Shown: one piece after another, positions 51,794 through 60,993 of the stretch | Layout of the letters: every line of letters begins with the position of its first letter | Position numbering within the stretch: the first letter of the stretch is position 1 | From: JABCYV01 sp035512155 | Lineage (GTDB): Bacteria; Acidobacteriota; Terriglobia; Terriglobales; Acidobacteriaceae | Reading direction: 5' to 3' | NCBI GenBank assembly: GCA_035512155.1 | Contig: DATKEN010000159.1 | Span: 10,891 to 74,890, forward strand | Length of the DNA stretch: 64,000 nucleotides | Notes under the pieces: model-generated | Databases searched by the model: none | Told to the model about the DNA's origin: nothing | The model's input: the letters and a program-made list of their open reading frames with translations, nothing else | Program-made: the position numbers and the translations under genes

Positions 51794-52906
51794 CTACGAG
51801 CTCAGCCGCCAGAGGCTAGTCTCCAGATCGGCATGCTGGACTGCGATGGTGGTCACTGCCAGCAATCCACTGGTGTTGCGTCCGTCCGGAAGAAAGGCAT
51901 TGCCGTATTGGAAGAGTCTCACCGGCCAAACGTCTTTTTTCCATTGCAACAAAGGCTGCCAGCGCTGGCCGTTACTGCTGCCGTAGAGGCGTACGTTGTG
52001 ATCGCTATTGATTTTGCTGGGCTCGACCATGGTAGAGAAAAAGATTGCTTGCCCAACCTTGCATCCATAGATGGAGGAAGTGCTAAGGTCCCCGAGTTCA
52101 GAAAGCCTTCCCCGACGATCGAGGTGATAGACGTGGTTGGCTTCCAGTGGCGTGTCCGAAGAAAAGTACACTCCCTCGGCCGTGGGAACGCAGGCTACCG
52201 CACGGGCCTGCTGGTTTCCAGACAACGCCACATCGATATTTCTGAAATCGCAGGAGGCTCGAAGAATGCGGCATTCCTTGTCGTCGTCACCGGTCAAGAT
52301 CCAGAGACAATCGGCCCATTCGTCGTAAACCATGTTATGGACGTGACGGATTGTGCCCCGAGGAAAAGTATAGGCGACGTTCCAGGTGGCGCCACCGTCT
52401 GTGGAAGCGTAGATGTGTACTTCGTCGCGCTGGGGATTATCGAAGTATTCGCCCCAGAAGATGTGATCCTTTGGAGTAACCGCGATGTGCAGGGGGCGAG
52501 TGCCCCGCAGCAATCTGTGAGATACCTGAAATTCTGTCTCTCCCGGAGCCAGCGTGACAATCGCTCCCGGAACGGCAGCTATGAGATGACCCGATGAGAG
52601 TGCCGCGAGCGCATGAAAACCGTCGCGGCAAAGGCGGAAGGTGAGCCGTGACGCTACACTCAGATTCCGCCACCACACCGTCCGGTAGCATGCCACGTGG
52701 TGCCATTCGATGGCGCCTGCGCTGAGGTTATTCGCGTCAGCCCGATTTGCGTCAATTCGGGCGCGAAGCAAATCGTAGCCTCGAGAAGCGAACAAGACAT
52801 CATCGTCCCAAGCCACGGCGCGTAGCCGTGGAAAGACAGCCACTCGAGTGAGGGTCAAGTCACCGGGTTTCCTCGATGGCACTGCGGAGGCTAGATGAAC
52901 GGCCAT
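51794..52906 (-). CDS. predicted beta-propeller protein of unknown function
   Basis: A 370-residue protein with alternating beta-strand-like sequence and a BNR/Asp-box-like motif, ASTDGGATWNVAY, typical of sialidase-type propellers. Further repeats are FSSDTPLEANHVYHLDRRG and YGSSNGQRWQPLLQ. No signal peptide or transmembrane helix is visible, so the protein is probably cytoplasmic, which is unusual for a sialidase-like propeller. It sits between the carbamoyltransferase (30 bases) and the C5-epimerase (55 bases) in the polysaccharide cluster. A role as a scaffold or glycan-modifying partner of that epimerase is only an inference from position. No catalytic triad was identified. Confidence 0.6.
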   Translation of the reverse strand: MAVHLASAVPSRKPGDLTLTRVAVFPRLRAVAWDDDVLFASRGYDLLRARIDANRADANNLSAGAIEWHHVACYRTVWWRNLSVASRLTFRLCRDGFHALAALSSGHLIAAVPGAIVTLAPGETEFQVSHRLLRGTRPLHIAVTPKDHIFWGEYFDNPQRDEVHIYASTDGGATWNVAYTFPRGTIRHVHNMVYDEWADCLWILTGDDDKECRILRASCDFRNIDVALSGNQQARAVACVPTAEGVYFSSDTPLEANHVYHLDRRGRLSELGDLSTSSIYGCKVGQAIFFSTMVEPSKINSDHNVRLYGSSNGQRWQPLLQWKKDVWPVRLFQYGNAFLPDGRNTSGLLAVTTIAVQHADLETSLWRLSS

Positions 52907-52936
52907 CCTATTTGCCCAGTCCCTCGTTTCCTATTG

Positions 52937-54670
52937 TCAGTTCTCATTCTTTAGGACAAGAAACGGTCCAATTGCCAGCGCATCCATAAGCGTGCGCTTG
53001 AAGCAGTCGATGGCCTCCGCCGGAGCACAAACGATCGGCTCATTCTCGTTGAAGCTGGTGTTGAGGACGATCGGGATTCCCGTGTTGCGCTCAAAGGCTC
53101 GGATCAAATCGTAATAAAGCGGATTCTCGTCACGACTAACGGTCTGTAAACGACCGGTATTGTCGACATGGTTTACCGCACAAAGCTGCGCCCGCCTTTC
53201 AGGGCGAATCTTGTATACGTGAAGCATGAACGGCGATGGATGATCGTGGTCAAAATACTCGCTTTGGCGCTCTGCCACAATTGACGGCGCAAACGGACGA
53301 AACCACTCCCGGTGCTTTATACGGGCGTTGAGGATATCCTTCATCTTCGACAGCCCGGGATGCGCCAGGATCGAGCGGTTCCCCAGAGCGCGCGGTCCCC
53401 ACTCCATCCGTCCTTGAAACCAGCCCAAGACATTTCCCGTGGCAATCTTCTCGGCCACGGCCTCTAGGAGTGGTTCGCGCTCGAGTTTTCGAAAACTCAA
53501 GTTCGCCTTCTTCAAATCACATTCGATCCGCGAGTCCGAAAACTCCGGACCAAGATACGAATTCTTCATTATGTAGCAGCGCGGTTGTTTGAGAACCGAG
53601 TGATAGGTGTAAAGAGCGGCACCGATGGCCAGCCCTTCGTCGCCCGCGGCTGGCTGGATCCAGGTGCTCCGAAAAGGAGTGTGCGAGAAGACTTTCCCGT
53701 TGGCAACGCTGTTCAGCGCACACCCTCCAGCCATGGCGAGGTTTTCGATAGATACCCGCTGGTGCAGTCGGTCAAGCAAATGAAAGAAGGCCTCCTCAAA
53801 ACGATCCTGCATGGCGTATGCGAGGTCCATGTCGCGTCGCGTGATCTCGGCGTGGGTCTCGTTGGGTTCACCGAAAAGCTTCACCATGCGATCAGAAAAG
53901 TGTCGAGCCATACGGACAGTTCCGTCGGGCAACAACTGCATGCCCTGGTTGCTGCCCAAAGGCTTGAAGTAGCTGAGATCGAGCTGAAATCCGCCGTTCT
54001 TCAGGCCTACAATCGCGCGCACCTGCTCGCAGTACGTATCTTTGCCATACGGCGCCAGGCCCATCACTTTGCCCTCGTCGCCATATTTCTTGTAGCCGAT
54101 GAACTCGCAAATCATGGTGTAGAAACTGCCCAACGAATGGGGCAGGAATACGCGCTCGAGGATTTCGATCTCATTGCCTTCGCAACGGGCCATCATGGTG
54201 GAAACGAAGTCCCCGGAGCCGTCGTAGCTGAAGCCGGCAGCTTTATCCCAAGGCGAGCAATAATACGCACTAGCAATATGAGCGATGTGATGCTCGACGT
54301 GATGCTCCCGAAAATGCAATTGCTTCGCATCGATGTCGAGTGCCTCTGCCAGCAGTGAGCGTACATCCCGCATCGCTTCTTTGCGTCGGCGGAGGCGAAT
54401 GAAATTCAGAATTTTGGCGGGATTCGCCAGAGCGTACTCCACTTTCTCTGCCAGATTCGCGTCAGTGTCTTGGCCCACCGCAACATGGTCAACATCGATA
54501 ATCGAGGCGCCGACGGCATCAAGACAAGCTTTGACCGCAAGCGCGGGAAAGCCTGCATAGTGTTTCACGCGATTCAGCCGCTCTTCGGCGATGGCAAACA
54601 CGACTTCTCCGTCCTGCACGATCGCGGCGGAGGCATCGGCATGAAACATGTTGATGCCGAGTATCAGCAT
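52937..54670 (-). CDS. NodU/CmcH-type O-carbamoyltransferase
   Basis: A 577-residue carbamoyltransferase of the NodU/CmcH family, which transfers a carbamoyl group from carbamoyl phosphate via an adenylate to a sugar or antibiotic hydroxyl. The N-terminal kinase-like domain starts LILGINMFHADASAAIV and includes the metal- and ATP-binding region FREHHVEHHIAHIASAYY. The C-terminal Carbam_trans_C domain contains HREWFRPFAPSIV and HVDNTGRLQTVSR, both characteristic, then NTSFNENEPIV. Length matches the family. Here the acceptor is probably a glycan residue made by the same cluster. It follows the two-module dehydrogenase by 53 bases in the same direction. Confidence 0.9.
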   Translation of the reverse strand: MLILGINMFHADASAAIVQDGEVVFAIAEERLNRVKHYAGFPALAVKACLDAVGASIIDVDHVAVGQDTDANLAEKVEYALANPAKILNFIRLRRRKEAMRDVRSLLAEALDIDAKQLHFREHHVEHHIAHIASAYYCSPWDKAAGFSYDGSGDFVSTMMARCEGNEIEILERVFLPHSLGSFYTMICEFIGYKKYGDEGKVMGLAPYGKDTYCEQVRAIVGLKNGGFQLDLSYFKPLGSNQGMQLLPDGTVRMARHFSDRMVKLFGEPNETHAEITRRDMDLAYAMQDRFEEAFFHLLDRLHQRVSIENLAMAGGCALNSVANGKVFSHTPFRSTWIQPAAGDEGLAIGAALYTYHSVLKQPRCYIMKNSYLGPEFSDSRIECDLKKANLSFRKLEREPLLEAVAEKIATGNVLGWFQGRMEWGPRALGNRSILAHPGLSKMKDILNARIKHREWFRPFAPSIVAERQSEYFDHDHPSPFMLHVYKIRPERRAQLCAVNHVDNTGRLQTVSRDENPLYYDLIRAFERNTGIPIVLNTSFNENEPIVCAPAEAIDCFKRTLMDALAIGPFLVLKNEN

Positions 54671-54723
54671 GAATTGAAGATTGCCTTCTTTGGGGTTGAC
54701 ATGTCAGTTGGTGCGCGGTGCCG

Positions 54724-56919
54724 TTAGGAGCTTGCCTTGATAAATTTCTCCACATCAACCACCGCCGGCTGTCCCGAAGAACGAGAATCCACGATTCGCA
54801 GAGTGGCCAAGGTAGTAGCGACGATCTCGGGGAAGGAAATTGGAGCCGGTTCTCCATTGCGGATGGCGGCGGCAAAGGCTTGCCATTCACTGCGATGACC
54901 TTTGTCGCTCCGGAATCGCGAGTGGAATACCTGCTTTCGGCCGCGGCCGACAAGTTCCAAGCGACGAAAGTCTTCGAGCACGGCGACTGTTTCTCCACCA
55001 AAGATTTCCAATCTTTCTTTGGAGTAAGACCTGTCCCCGTTTGTCAAATAACGAACCGTACCCTGCGATCTGTTGGCAAAGTTTAACCAGATTTCGGCGC
55101 CATCGGCCGCAGATTCTGTTCGGGACAATGCCCGAGTCTGAACCTCGACCAGCGGCGCGTCTGCAAGGAAACTCAGAAAATCGACGAAATGGCATGCTTC
55201 ACCAAGAATTCGCCCGCCACCTTGCTCGGGATCGTTCACCCAATGATCGGGCGGAACCGACCCAGCATTCACACGATAGTGCATGGCGAGCGGCTCATTG
55301 ATCTCAGCGAAAAAAGCCTTCATCCGCGTTGCCATCGGGGCAAACCGGCGATTGAAACCGACCATAAGAACCGGCTGAACTGCCATATTTTGGTAGGCGC
55401 GAACAATCTCGGCCAATTCGCTTTCGGTCAGACAAAGCGGCTTTTCACAGAAGATGCGTTTGCCAGCTTGCAGGGCACTTAACACCTGAGTGGCGTGCAG
55501 GTGGTGACGAGTGGCGATCACGACCGTGTTCACATCGGGGTCGCTAAGAATTTTCTCTTCGTCGGTCGTGCAATATCGGAAACCGAACTTCAATGCGGCA
55601 TGGCGAGAATGCGATCCGTTCGCAGCACATACTCCGACTAGTTCGACTCCATCAATCTGCTTGATCGAGGGCAGAAGCGTGCCCATGGCGAAATTGCCTG
55701 CTCCCAGAAGGCCGATGGCTACCGATCTCTTACCCACAAGCCAAGGTGCGCTTGCCTTCTCTACCAATCTGAGGTGCGAATTCTCTTCGAACTCCTCGGG
55801 ATACGTGATCAATACACCCAGGAATGGTTTGCGCACTTTCCCTGCGATTAGGTCGTACGCATCGCGAGCCTGCCCGATGGGAATGCGGTGAGTGATGAGC
55901 GACCTCAAGTTCAGCTTCCCATCCGCCAGCAGCGTGAGAAAAGCTTCCATGTTGCGAGCCTCGGTCCAGCGCACATATCCGATGGGATAGTCCCGGCCCT
56001 TTTGCTCATACGCTGCGTCGTAGCGTCCAGGTCCGTAAGCCCGTGAAATCCGGAAATCAAGTTCTTTCTCATAGTAGGCTTTGCGGTCAATGTCCATGCC
56101 CACGGTACCGACAGCTACGACCACGCCGCGTTCGCGCGCTATCTTTCCTGCGAGATTCACCGGCCCACTGCTGGAGGTTTCGGCCGTGATAAGAACGGCG
56201 TCGACGCCGTGGCCACCGGAGTAAGCACGGCACATTTCTTCGAACACCGGGACCGCATCGCACGCGTGATCCGCACCGAGATGCTTTGCCAGTTCAACGC
56301 GTTGCGGCGCGATATCCATGCCGATGACGCGGCAGCCCGCCGCCTTCAGCATTTGGACCGTGAGTTGACCGACCAGGCCGAGTCCGATTACGGCGATTAT
56401 GTCACCCAGTCTCACACCCGATGTGCGGATGCCATGTAGCGCAACCGCCCCCACCGTGGTAAAGGCCGCTTCATCGAAAGTGACGTTCACGTCTGCAATT
56501 CGTGCGACCAGCAGCCGCGGTACGCATGCGATTTCCGCGTGAACAGCATACCCGGCCCCGGCGCAAGCAACTCGGTCACCGGCTTGAATATCGGTCACGC
56601 CCTCACCCACCGCAATCACGGTTCCCGCACTACTGTATCCAAGCGCGAGCGGCTGATCGAGCCGGGTGCGAACCGCTTGCGCAGCGGAAAACAAGCCATC
56701 GCGCCGGACTTTGTCGATCACGTCGCGCACCAGATCGGGGCGCGCCCTAGCTTTCTGAAGCAGATTCCTGCTGGCAAACTCAGAAGATGCACGCTCCGTA
56801 CCGGCGGAGACCAGTGAGGCGGCGATCCGAACCAAGACGCAGCCCGTGAGTAGTTTGGGTGAGGGGACTTCGACCACCGCGACTTCACCCGTTCGAGCGT
56901 GCTGCAGAAACTGTTTCAT
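54724..56919 (-). CDS. two-module dehydrogenase: zinc-alcohol-dehydrogenase-like + Gfo/Idh/MocA
   Basis: A 731-residue fusion. Residues 1-350 are a medium-chain alcohol dehydrogenase-like module with a GLGLVGQL Rossmann motif; classical zinc ligands are not obvious. Residues about 385-731 are a Gfo/Idh/MocA-type NAD(P)-dependent oxidoreductase, with the GLLGAGNFAMG motif and the catalytic Lys in CEKPLCLTE. Proteins of this arrangement are typical of polysaccharide biosynthesis loci and probably oxidise a nucleotide-sugar or reduce a keto-sugar; the substrate here is unknown. The ATG overlaps the asnB-like stop by four bases, and the carbamoyltransferase follows by 53 bases. Confidence 0.85.
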   Translation of the reverse strand: MKQFLQHARTGEVAVVEVPSPKLLTGCVLVRIAASLVSAGTERASSEFASRNLLQKARARPDLVRDVIDKVRRDGLFSAAQAVRTRLDQPLALGYSSAGTVIAVGEGVTDIQAGDRVACAGAGYAVHAEIACVPRLLVARIADVNVTFDEAAFTTVGAVALHGIRTSGVRLGDIIAVIGLGLVGQLTVQMLKAAGCRVIGMDIAPQRVELAKHLGADHACDAVPVFEEMCRAYSGGHGVDAVLITAETSSSGPVNLAGKIARERGVVVAVGTVGMDIDRKAYYEKELDFRISRAYGPGRYDAAYEQKGRDYPIGYVRWTEARNMEAFLTLLADGKLNLRSLITHRIPIGQARDAYDLIAGKVRKPFLGVLITYPEEFEENSHLRLVEKASAPWLVGKRSVAIGLLGAGNFAMGTLLPSIKQIDGVELVGVCAANGSHSRHAALKFGFRYCTTDEEKILSDPDVNTVVIATRHHLHATQVLSALQAGKRIFCEKPLCLTESELAEIVRAYQNMAVQPVLMVGFNRRFAPMATRMKAFFAEINEPLAMHYRVNAGSVPPDHWVNDPEQGGGRILGEACHFVDFLSFLADAPLVEVQTRALSRTESAADGAEIWLNFANRSQGTVRYLTNGDRSYSKERLEIFGGETVAVLEDFRRLELVGRGRKQVFHSRFRSDKGHRSEWQAFAAAIRNGEPAPISFPEIVATTLATLRIVDSRSSGQPAVVDVEKFIKASS

Positions 56920-58901
56920 GCCGTCGCTACCTGCGGGGTCTGGACGTTCGCGGAAAATTGCCTGGCGCCTCCATCAAGGAAGGTCTGCATCCACAGTTCA
57001 AGGGTGAGGAATTGCCAGATTTGCATTGACCAATCTTGCGCGCCGTCGCGGTGTTGGTCGATAAACGCGTGGACAGCTTTGGGGCGGAACAGCCCACGTT
57101 GGCGAAGACGCGATTCAGAAAGCAAATCGCCCACCATCTCCTTCAAGTCGTGTGCCAGCCAGTAATCGATGGGAGCGGCGAAACCGGCCTTGGGCTGCTG
57201 AAGCACTTCCCGTGGCAGTACACCTTGCATTGCTTTGCGGAAAACGTACTTTGTGGTGGGTCGGAAAAAGCCCTTAAGCTTCAAATGCGGCGGCACGTTC
57301 CAGGCCACAAATTCAGCGAGTTCACGATCGAGGAACGGCACGCGAACTTCCACGGACGATGCCATGCTCATTTTGTCGTTGTAGGTCAGATTCAGGCTGG
57401 CCAAGAAAATCTTGGTGTCGACATAGAGCATCTGGTTGAGAAAATCTGCGTCTTGGACCCGCATAAAACTGTCACGATGGCGCATGGAAGCATCTGAAAT
57501 CGAGAGTTCGTCCCACAGAGCCGGCGCATAGAGGTCGGATTTTTGCTGGGCATCTAAGTAAGTACAGTTCATCACAAACCGATCCGCTGCCGAGAGTGAG
57601 GCGCTGCGGATCATTTTCTTGACCAAACGCACCCTCCCCTTCATCGGGGTACCGCGCAGGCTTGGCGCGGCAGCCAGAAATCCTTCCATCAATCGCCGTG
57701 CGACCGAAGGAATATGCTGATACGCCTGCGCCCAGTAATGGGCAGCGTGCTTACGATATCCTGCGAAAAGTTCATCGCCTCCAACTCCGGAGAGCAACAC
57801 TGTCGCCTGCTTGCGCGCTTCCCGGCACACGAGATAAGCCGCAATAATCGCAGGATCAGCTGTGGGCTCGTCCATGTGCCAGGTGAGCCGAGGCAATAAA
57901 TCCGCGACGTCGGGCTCGACCACGATGCAGTGGTTCTCGCATCCGAGGTGGCGCGCCAGCCGAGCAGGAACATCAGGATCATCAAGCGTGTTCTCGCCGA
58001 TCCGATATTTCGGCGGAAACGTGATGGTATAGGTCCGAACCGGTTGGCTCGCCTGCGACATCATGGCCACAATGCTCGACGAGTCCAGCCCAGCGCTGAG
58101 AAACGCGCCGATCGGAACATCACTGATCGTCTGGGCTCGCACGGAGCTGCGAAAGCGCTGCCGAATTTCTTCCGCCAGATCTTCTTCCGATCGCATATAG
58201 GGCACATCCGCGGCAGGAAATGTCAGGTCCCAATACTTGCTGATGCTGAGCTGACCATCATGAAAAAGCGCATAGTGGCCCGCGGGAAGTTTGTAAATCC
58301 CGCGAAACATAGTTTTGGGATCCGGGACCCATAAAAACGTCAAGTATTGATGCAATGATTCCGCGTCCAACTCAGCTTCGATTCCGGGAACTTCCAGAAG
58401 GGCCTTGATTTCCGAACCAAAAGCAAAACGCCGGCCCTGGTGAAAATAATAAAACGGCTTAACGCCGAAGTGGTCGCGGGCTAGAAACAGGGTCGGTATC
58501 CCGGAGCGGAGATCGCAGACGGCGAACGCAAACATGCCATTCAGCCGCTTCACGCAATCCGGACCGTCCTCCTCGTACAGGTGAATTACCACTTCCGTAT
58601 CAGTGTTAGAGGCAAAGCGGTGGCCCTTGCTCTGCAGCTCGCGCCGCAGCTCAGCGAAGTTGTAAATCTCGCCGTTGTAGGTGATCCAGACGCTGCCGTC
58701 CTCATTGCACATCGGCATGTGGCCGTTCGCAGAAAGATCGATAATCGCGAGACGGCGGCTACCCAGACCAATATAAGAACCATCGGGAAATCGTCGTTCC
58801 CACAGGCCGGAGTCGTCCGGTCCGCGATGCGCCTGGACGGACGTCATACGCCGCAAAGTTTCTTGGTCCCCGCAATTGGCCAGCCCGCTTATCCCGCACA
58901 T
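56916..58901 (-). CDS. asnB: asparagine synthase (glutamine-hydrolysing)-like amidotransferase
   Basis: A 661-residue class II glutamine amidotransferase. The nucleophile Cys2 follows the start (MCGISGLANCG), with RGPDDSG defining the Ntn hydrolase domain. The ATP-binding synthetase domain shows SAGLDSSSIVAMMS (PP-loop). True asparagine synthases are about 550-640 residues; in glycan loci homologues often amidate a uronic-acid carboxylate instead. Given its neighbours (C5-epimerase, carbamoyltransferase), this protein may amidate a uronate. Asparagine synthesis remains possible. It overlaps the downstream dehydrogenase gene by four bases and lies six bases after the GT2 gene. Confidence 0.8.
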   Translation of the reverse strand: MCGISGLANCGDQETLRRMTSVQAHRGPDDSGLWERRFPDGSYIGLGSRRLAIIDLSANGHMPMCNEDGSVWITYNGEIYNFAELRRELQSKGHRFASNTDTEVVIHLYEEDGPDCVKRLNGMFAFAVCDLRSGIPTLFLARDHFGVKPFYYFHQGRRFAFGSEIKALLEVPGIEAELDAESLHQYLTFLWVPDPKTMFRGIYKLPAGHYALFHDGQLSISKYWDLTFPAADVPYMRSEEDLAEEIRQRFRSSVRAQTISDVPIGAFLSAGLDSSSIVAMMSQASQPVRTYTITFPPKYRIGENTLDDPDVPARLARHLGCENHCIVVEPDVADLLPRLTWHMDEPTADPAIIAAYLVCREARKQATVLLSGVGGDELFAGYRKHAAHYWAQAYQHIPSVARRLMEGFLAAAPSLRGTPMKGRVRLVKKMIRSASLSAADRFVMNCTYLDAQQKSDLYAPALWDELSISDASMRHRDSFMRVQDADFLNQMLYVDTKIFLASLNLTYNDKMSMASSVEVRVPFLDRELAEFVAWNVPPHLKLKGFFRPTTKYVFRKAMQGVLPREVLQQPKAGFAAPIDYWLAHDLKEMVGDLLSESRLRQRGLFRPKAVHAFIDQHRDGAQDWSMQIWQFLTLELWMQTFLDGGARQFSANVQTPQVATA

Positions 58902-58907
58902 ACCTTG

Positions 58908-59813
58908 TCAACCCTTCCTGGTGTTAGCGCGCAACTCGTAAATCTTGGCTTTGATGTGAAAAAACTGCATGCCCTGCAGGCCACAGTAAATCAGCCCGGG
59001 CACACCATCCAGAAATCCAAGACGGAAGAAATATTTGTACAAAAAGAATAAGACCGGCGATCCGGGGACGCTGAAAAACTTCTTCCGGAGCCAGCGGCGA
59101 CGCTCCGCCTGGTTCCCAACAAGCGATGGCGTCAATTCGCCCGAACTTGCGTCGCCGAATAGCCAAACCCGTGCTTCCCAATTCGAATACTCGTCATGTT
59201 TCTGGATGTAATGGGAAAGTGATTCGGCATTGTGATGGAGAAGCGAATTTTCCAGTCTCGCGGTCTGTCCATCAACCACAACGTGTTCGTGCACTTCCAC
59301 GTCACACATGGAGGTGTCCTGATCTTTCAACCGACACTCGAACTTCGCTTTGCCACGTCGGAATAACGAAAGCTTGTAAAAGCTCGCGTCACCATGGCGG
59401 AGTGCACGTCCGAGGAAAAACATCCGCAACGCGATGTAGTAGCCGTCGTAGTGTACATTCTGGATAGCTTGCCGAACTTCTGCCGCTAGTTCCGGCGTGA
59501 GCGCTTCGTCGGCATCCAGAAGAAAAATCCAGGCGTAAGCCAGGGGTAGTGTGTCCATGGCCCATTGCCGCTTCTTCGGCCAGCCCCCTCGGTAGTGGAA
59601 CTGGACAACTTTTGCGCCGAACGACCGGGCGATATCTGCGCTCTCATCCGTGCTGTGGGAGTCGATAACGTACACCTCCCCAACCCCGCGAAGAGATTCA
59701 AGGCAGCGAGGCAGGTTGTGAGCCTCATTCCGAGCCGGCACGATCACGCTGACAGGCAGGGACACGGCTGGCACCACGGATTGCACTTGCCCGAGGTCCT
59801 CTAGTTTCGGCAT
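58908..59813 (-). CDS. GT2-family glycosyltransferase
   Basis: A 301-residue glycosyltransferase of the GT-A fold, GT2 family (WaaE/KdtX-like). The N-terminus PVSVIVPARNEAHNLPRCLESL is the classical GT2 start, and the acidic pocket is in IFLLDADEAL, the DxD-type motif. The helix-rich end carries a hydrophobic patch near FFLYKYFFRLGFL that may associate with the membrane. It is the first gene of the minus-strand polysaccharide cluster, six bases before the asnB-like gene. The SAM-methyltransferase gene lies divergently upstream. Which sugar is added cannot be read from the sequence. Confidence 0.85.
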   Translation of the reverse strand: MPKLEDLGQVQSVVPAVSLPVSVIVPARNEAHNLPRCLESLRGVGEVYVIDSHSTDESADIARSFGAKVVQFHYRGGWPKKRQWAMDTLPLAYAWIFLLDADEALTPELAAEVRQAIQNVHYDGYYIALRMFFLGRALRHGDASFYKLSLFRRGKAKFECRLKDQDTSMCDVEVHEHVVVDGQTARLENSLLHHNAESLSHYIQKHDEYSNWEARVWLFGDASSGELTPSLVGNQAERRRWLRKKFFSVPGSPVLFFLYKYFFRLGFLDGVPGLIYCGLQGMQFFHIKAKIYELRANTRKG

Positions 59814-59930
59814 GAGAAAGGCGTTTCGCTTCCAAACATATTACCCGAACCCGTCGGCATCCCTAAGCCCGAACGGAGCGAATGGGTTGATGGAGCTGTG
59901 TTAATATCCGGCTCAAGTGTCACCTGCCGC

Positions 59931-60791
59931 ATGGCCAACCTCCGCGCCATCCACGAGCTGAGAGATCCCAATCTCAAGGATGAAGTCCGAAATTTCTGGA
60001 ACTCCCAGCCCTGCGGCAGCCGCTATCTGGAGAACGCGGACGACTTTGAAGCTCACGCCCGCGCGCGCTATTTGCTGGAGCCGCATATTCCAGAATTCGC
60101 CCAATTCGCTTCGGCACGCGACCTTAAAGTGTTGGAAGTTGGAGTCGGCATGGGGGCAGATTACCTGCAGTGGTTAAAGGCCGGCGCGCGAGCGACTGGC
60201 GTAGACTTTTCGGCAGCGTCGATCGAAAAGGCGCGTCGCCGGTGTGCACTCTTGGGGCATCAGCCAGACTTGCGTGTCGCCGACGCGGAACATTTACCTT
60301 TCAGCGACGATACCTTCGACGTTGTCTATTCCTACGGAGTGATGCACCATAGTCCAGATACCGCGCAATGCCTCCAGGAAGCCTGGCGGGTGCTCAAACC
60401 CGGTGGTCAGGCCCGGATCATGCTGTATCACCACCCGTCGCTCGTTGGCGCAATGCTGTGGTTACGATTCGGCATTTTTAGGGGAAAATCGCCGCGCCGC
60501 GCGGTTTACGATCATCTCGAGAGTCCCGGTACCAAGATTTACACCGAAGGCGAAGTCCGTTCAATGATGATGGCGACGGGATTTGAAGATCTTGTGATGC
60601 GTCAGGTCTTCAGCCCTGGCGACCTGCTGCTCAATCGCCCTTCGGCCCGCTTCCAATCATCCCTATACCGGCTGGCATGGCGGCTCTATCCGCGCGCCTT
60701 GGTGAAGAAGATGGGACGCCGGTGGGGACTGTTTCTGCTGATCTCGGCGCGGAAACCTGGAAATATCGAAGGTCCTCGAACAATCGGTTGA
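59931..60791 (+). CDS. class I SAM-dependent methyltransferase
   Basis: A 286-residue methyltransferase with a classic Rossmann fold. Motif I is KVLEVGVGMGADYL, motif II VTGVDFSAASIEKARRR-like, and the post-II segment is DVVYSYGVMHHSPDT. These match the UbiE/Coq5-like superfamily. The ATG at 59931 is preferred; a GTG at 59898 would add 11 residues. It is divergent from the GT2 gene, with a 117-base gap. A role in methylating a sugar of the polymer or an attached lipid is likely by context but not proven. Confidence 0.82.
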   Translation: MANLRAIHELRDPNLKDEVRNFWNSQPCGSRYLENADDFEAHARARYLLEPHIPEFAQFASARDLKVLEVGVGMGADYLQWLKAGARATGVDFSAASIEKARRRCALLGHQPDLRVADAEHLPFSDDTFDVVYSYGVMHHSPDTAQCLQEAWRVLKPGGQARIMLYHHPSLVGAMLWLRFGIFRGKSPRRAVYDHLESPGTKIYTEGEVRSMMMATGFEDLVMRQVFSPGDLLLNRPSARFQSSLYRLAWRLYPRALVKKMGRRWGLFLLISARKPGNIEGPRTIG

Positions 60792-60993
60792 ACCATCTCA
60801 TCCTGTCACGGAATTCAGCTCGCGAAAACCCTGCAACACCTAAATCGTCCACGCCCGGCTCGGACATCTGCTAGCGAGCTAACTCGTCAAGGCAGATCCG
60901 TATCAGACATCTCCTTCACTTGCTGCATGCTGCTCCCGGGCTGTAGCATGGAAGAGTTTCTTTGCATTCTTCCCGCCCACTCAGGAGGCAATT

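Noticed and set aside
56916..58901. Dedicated asparagine biosynthesis gene.
   Set aside because: The family match allows it, but the position inside a glycan cluster makes amidation of a sugar acid at least as likely, so no firm role is assigned.
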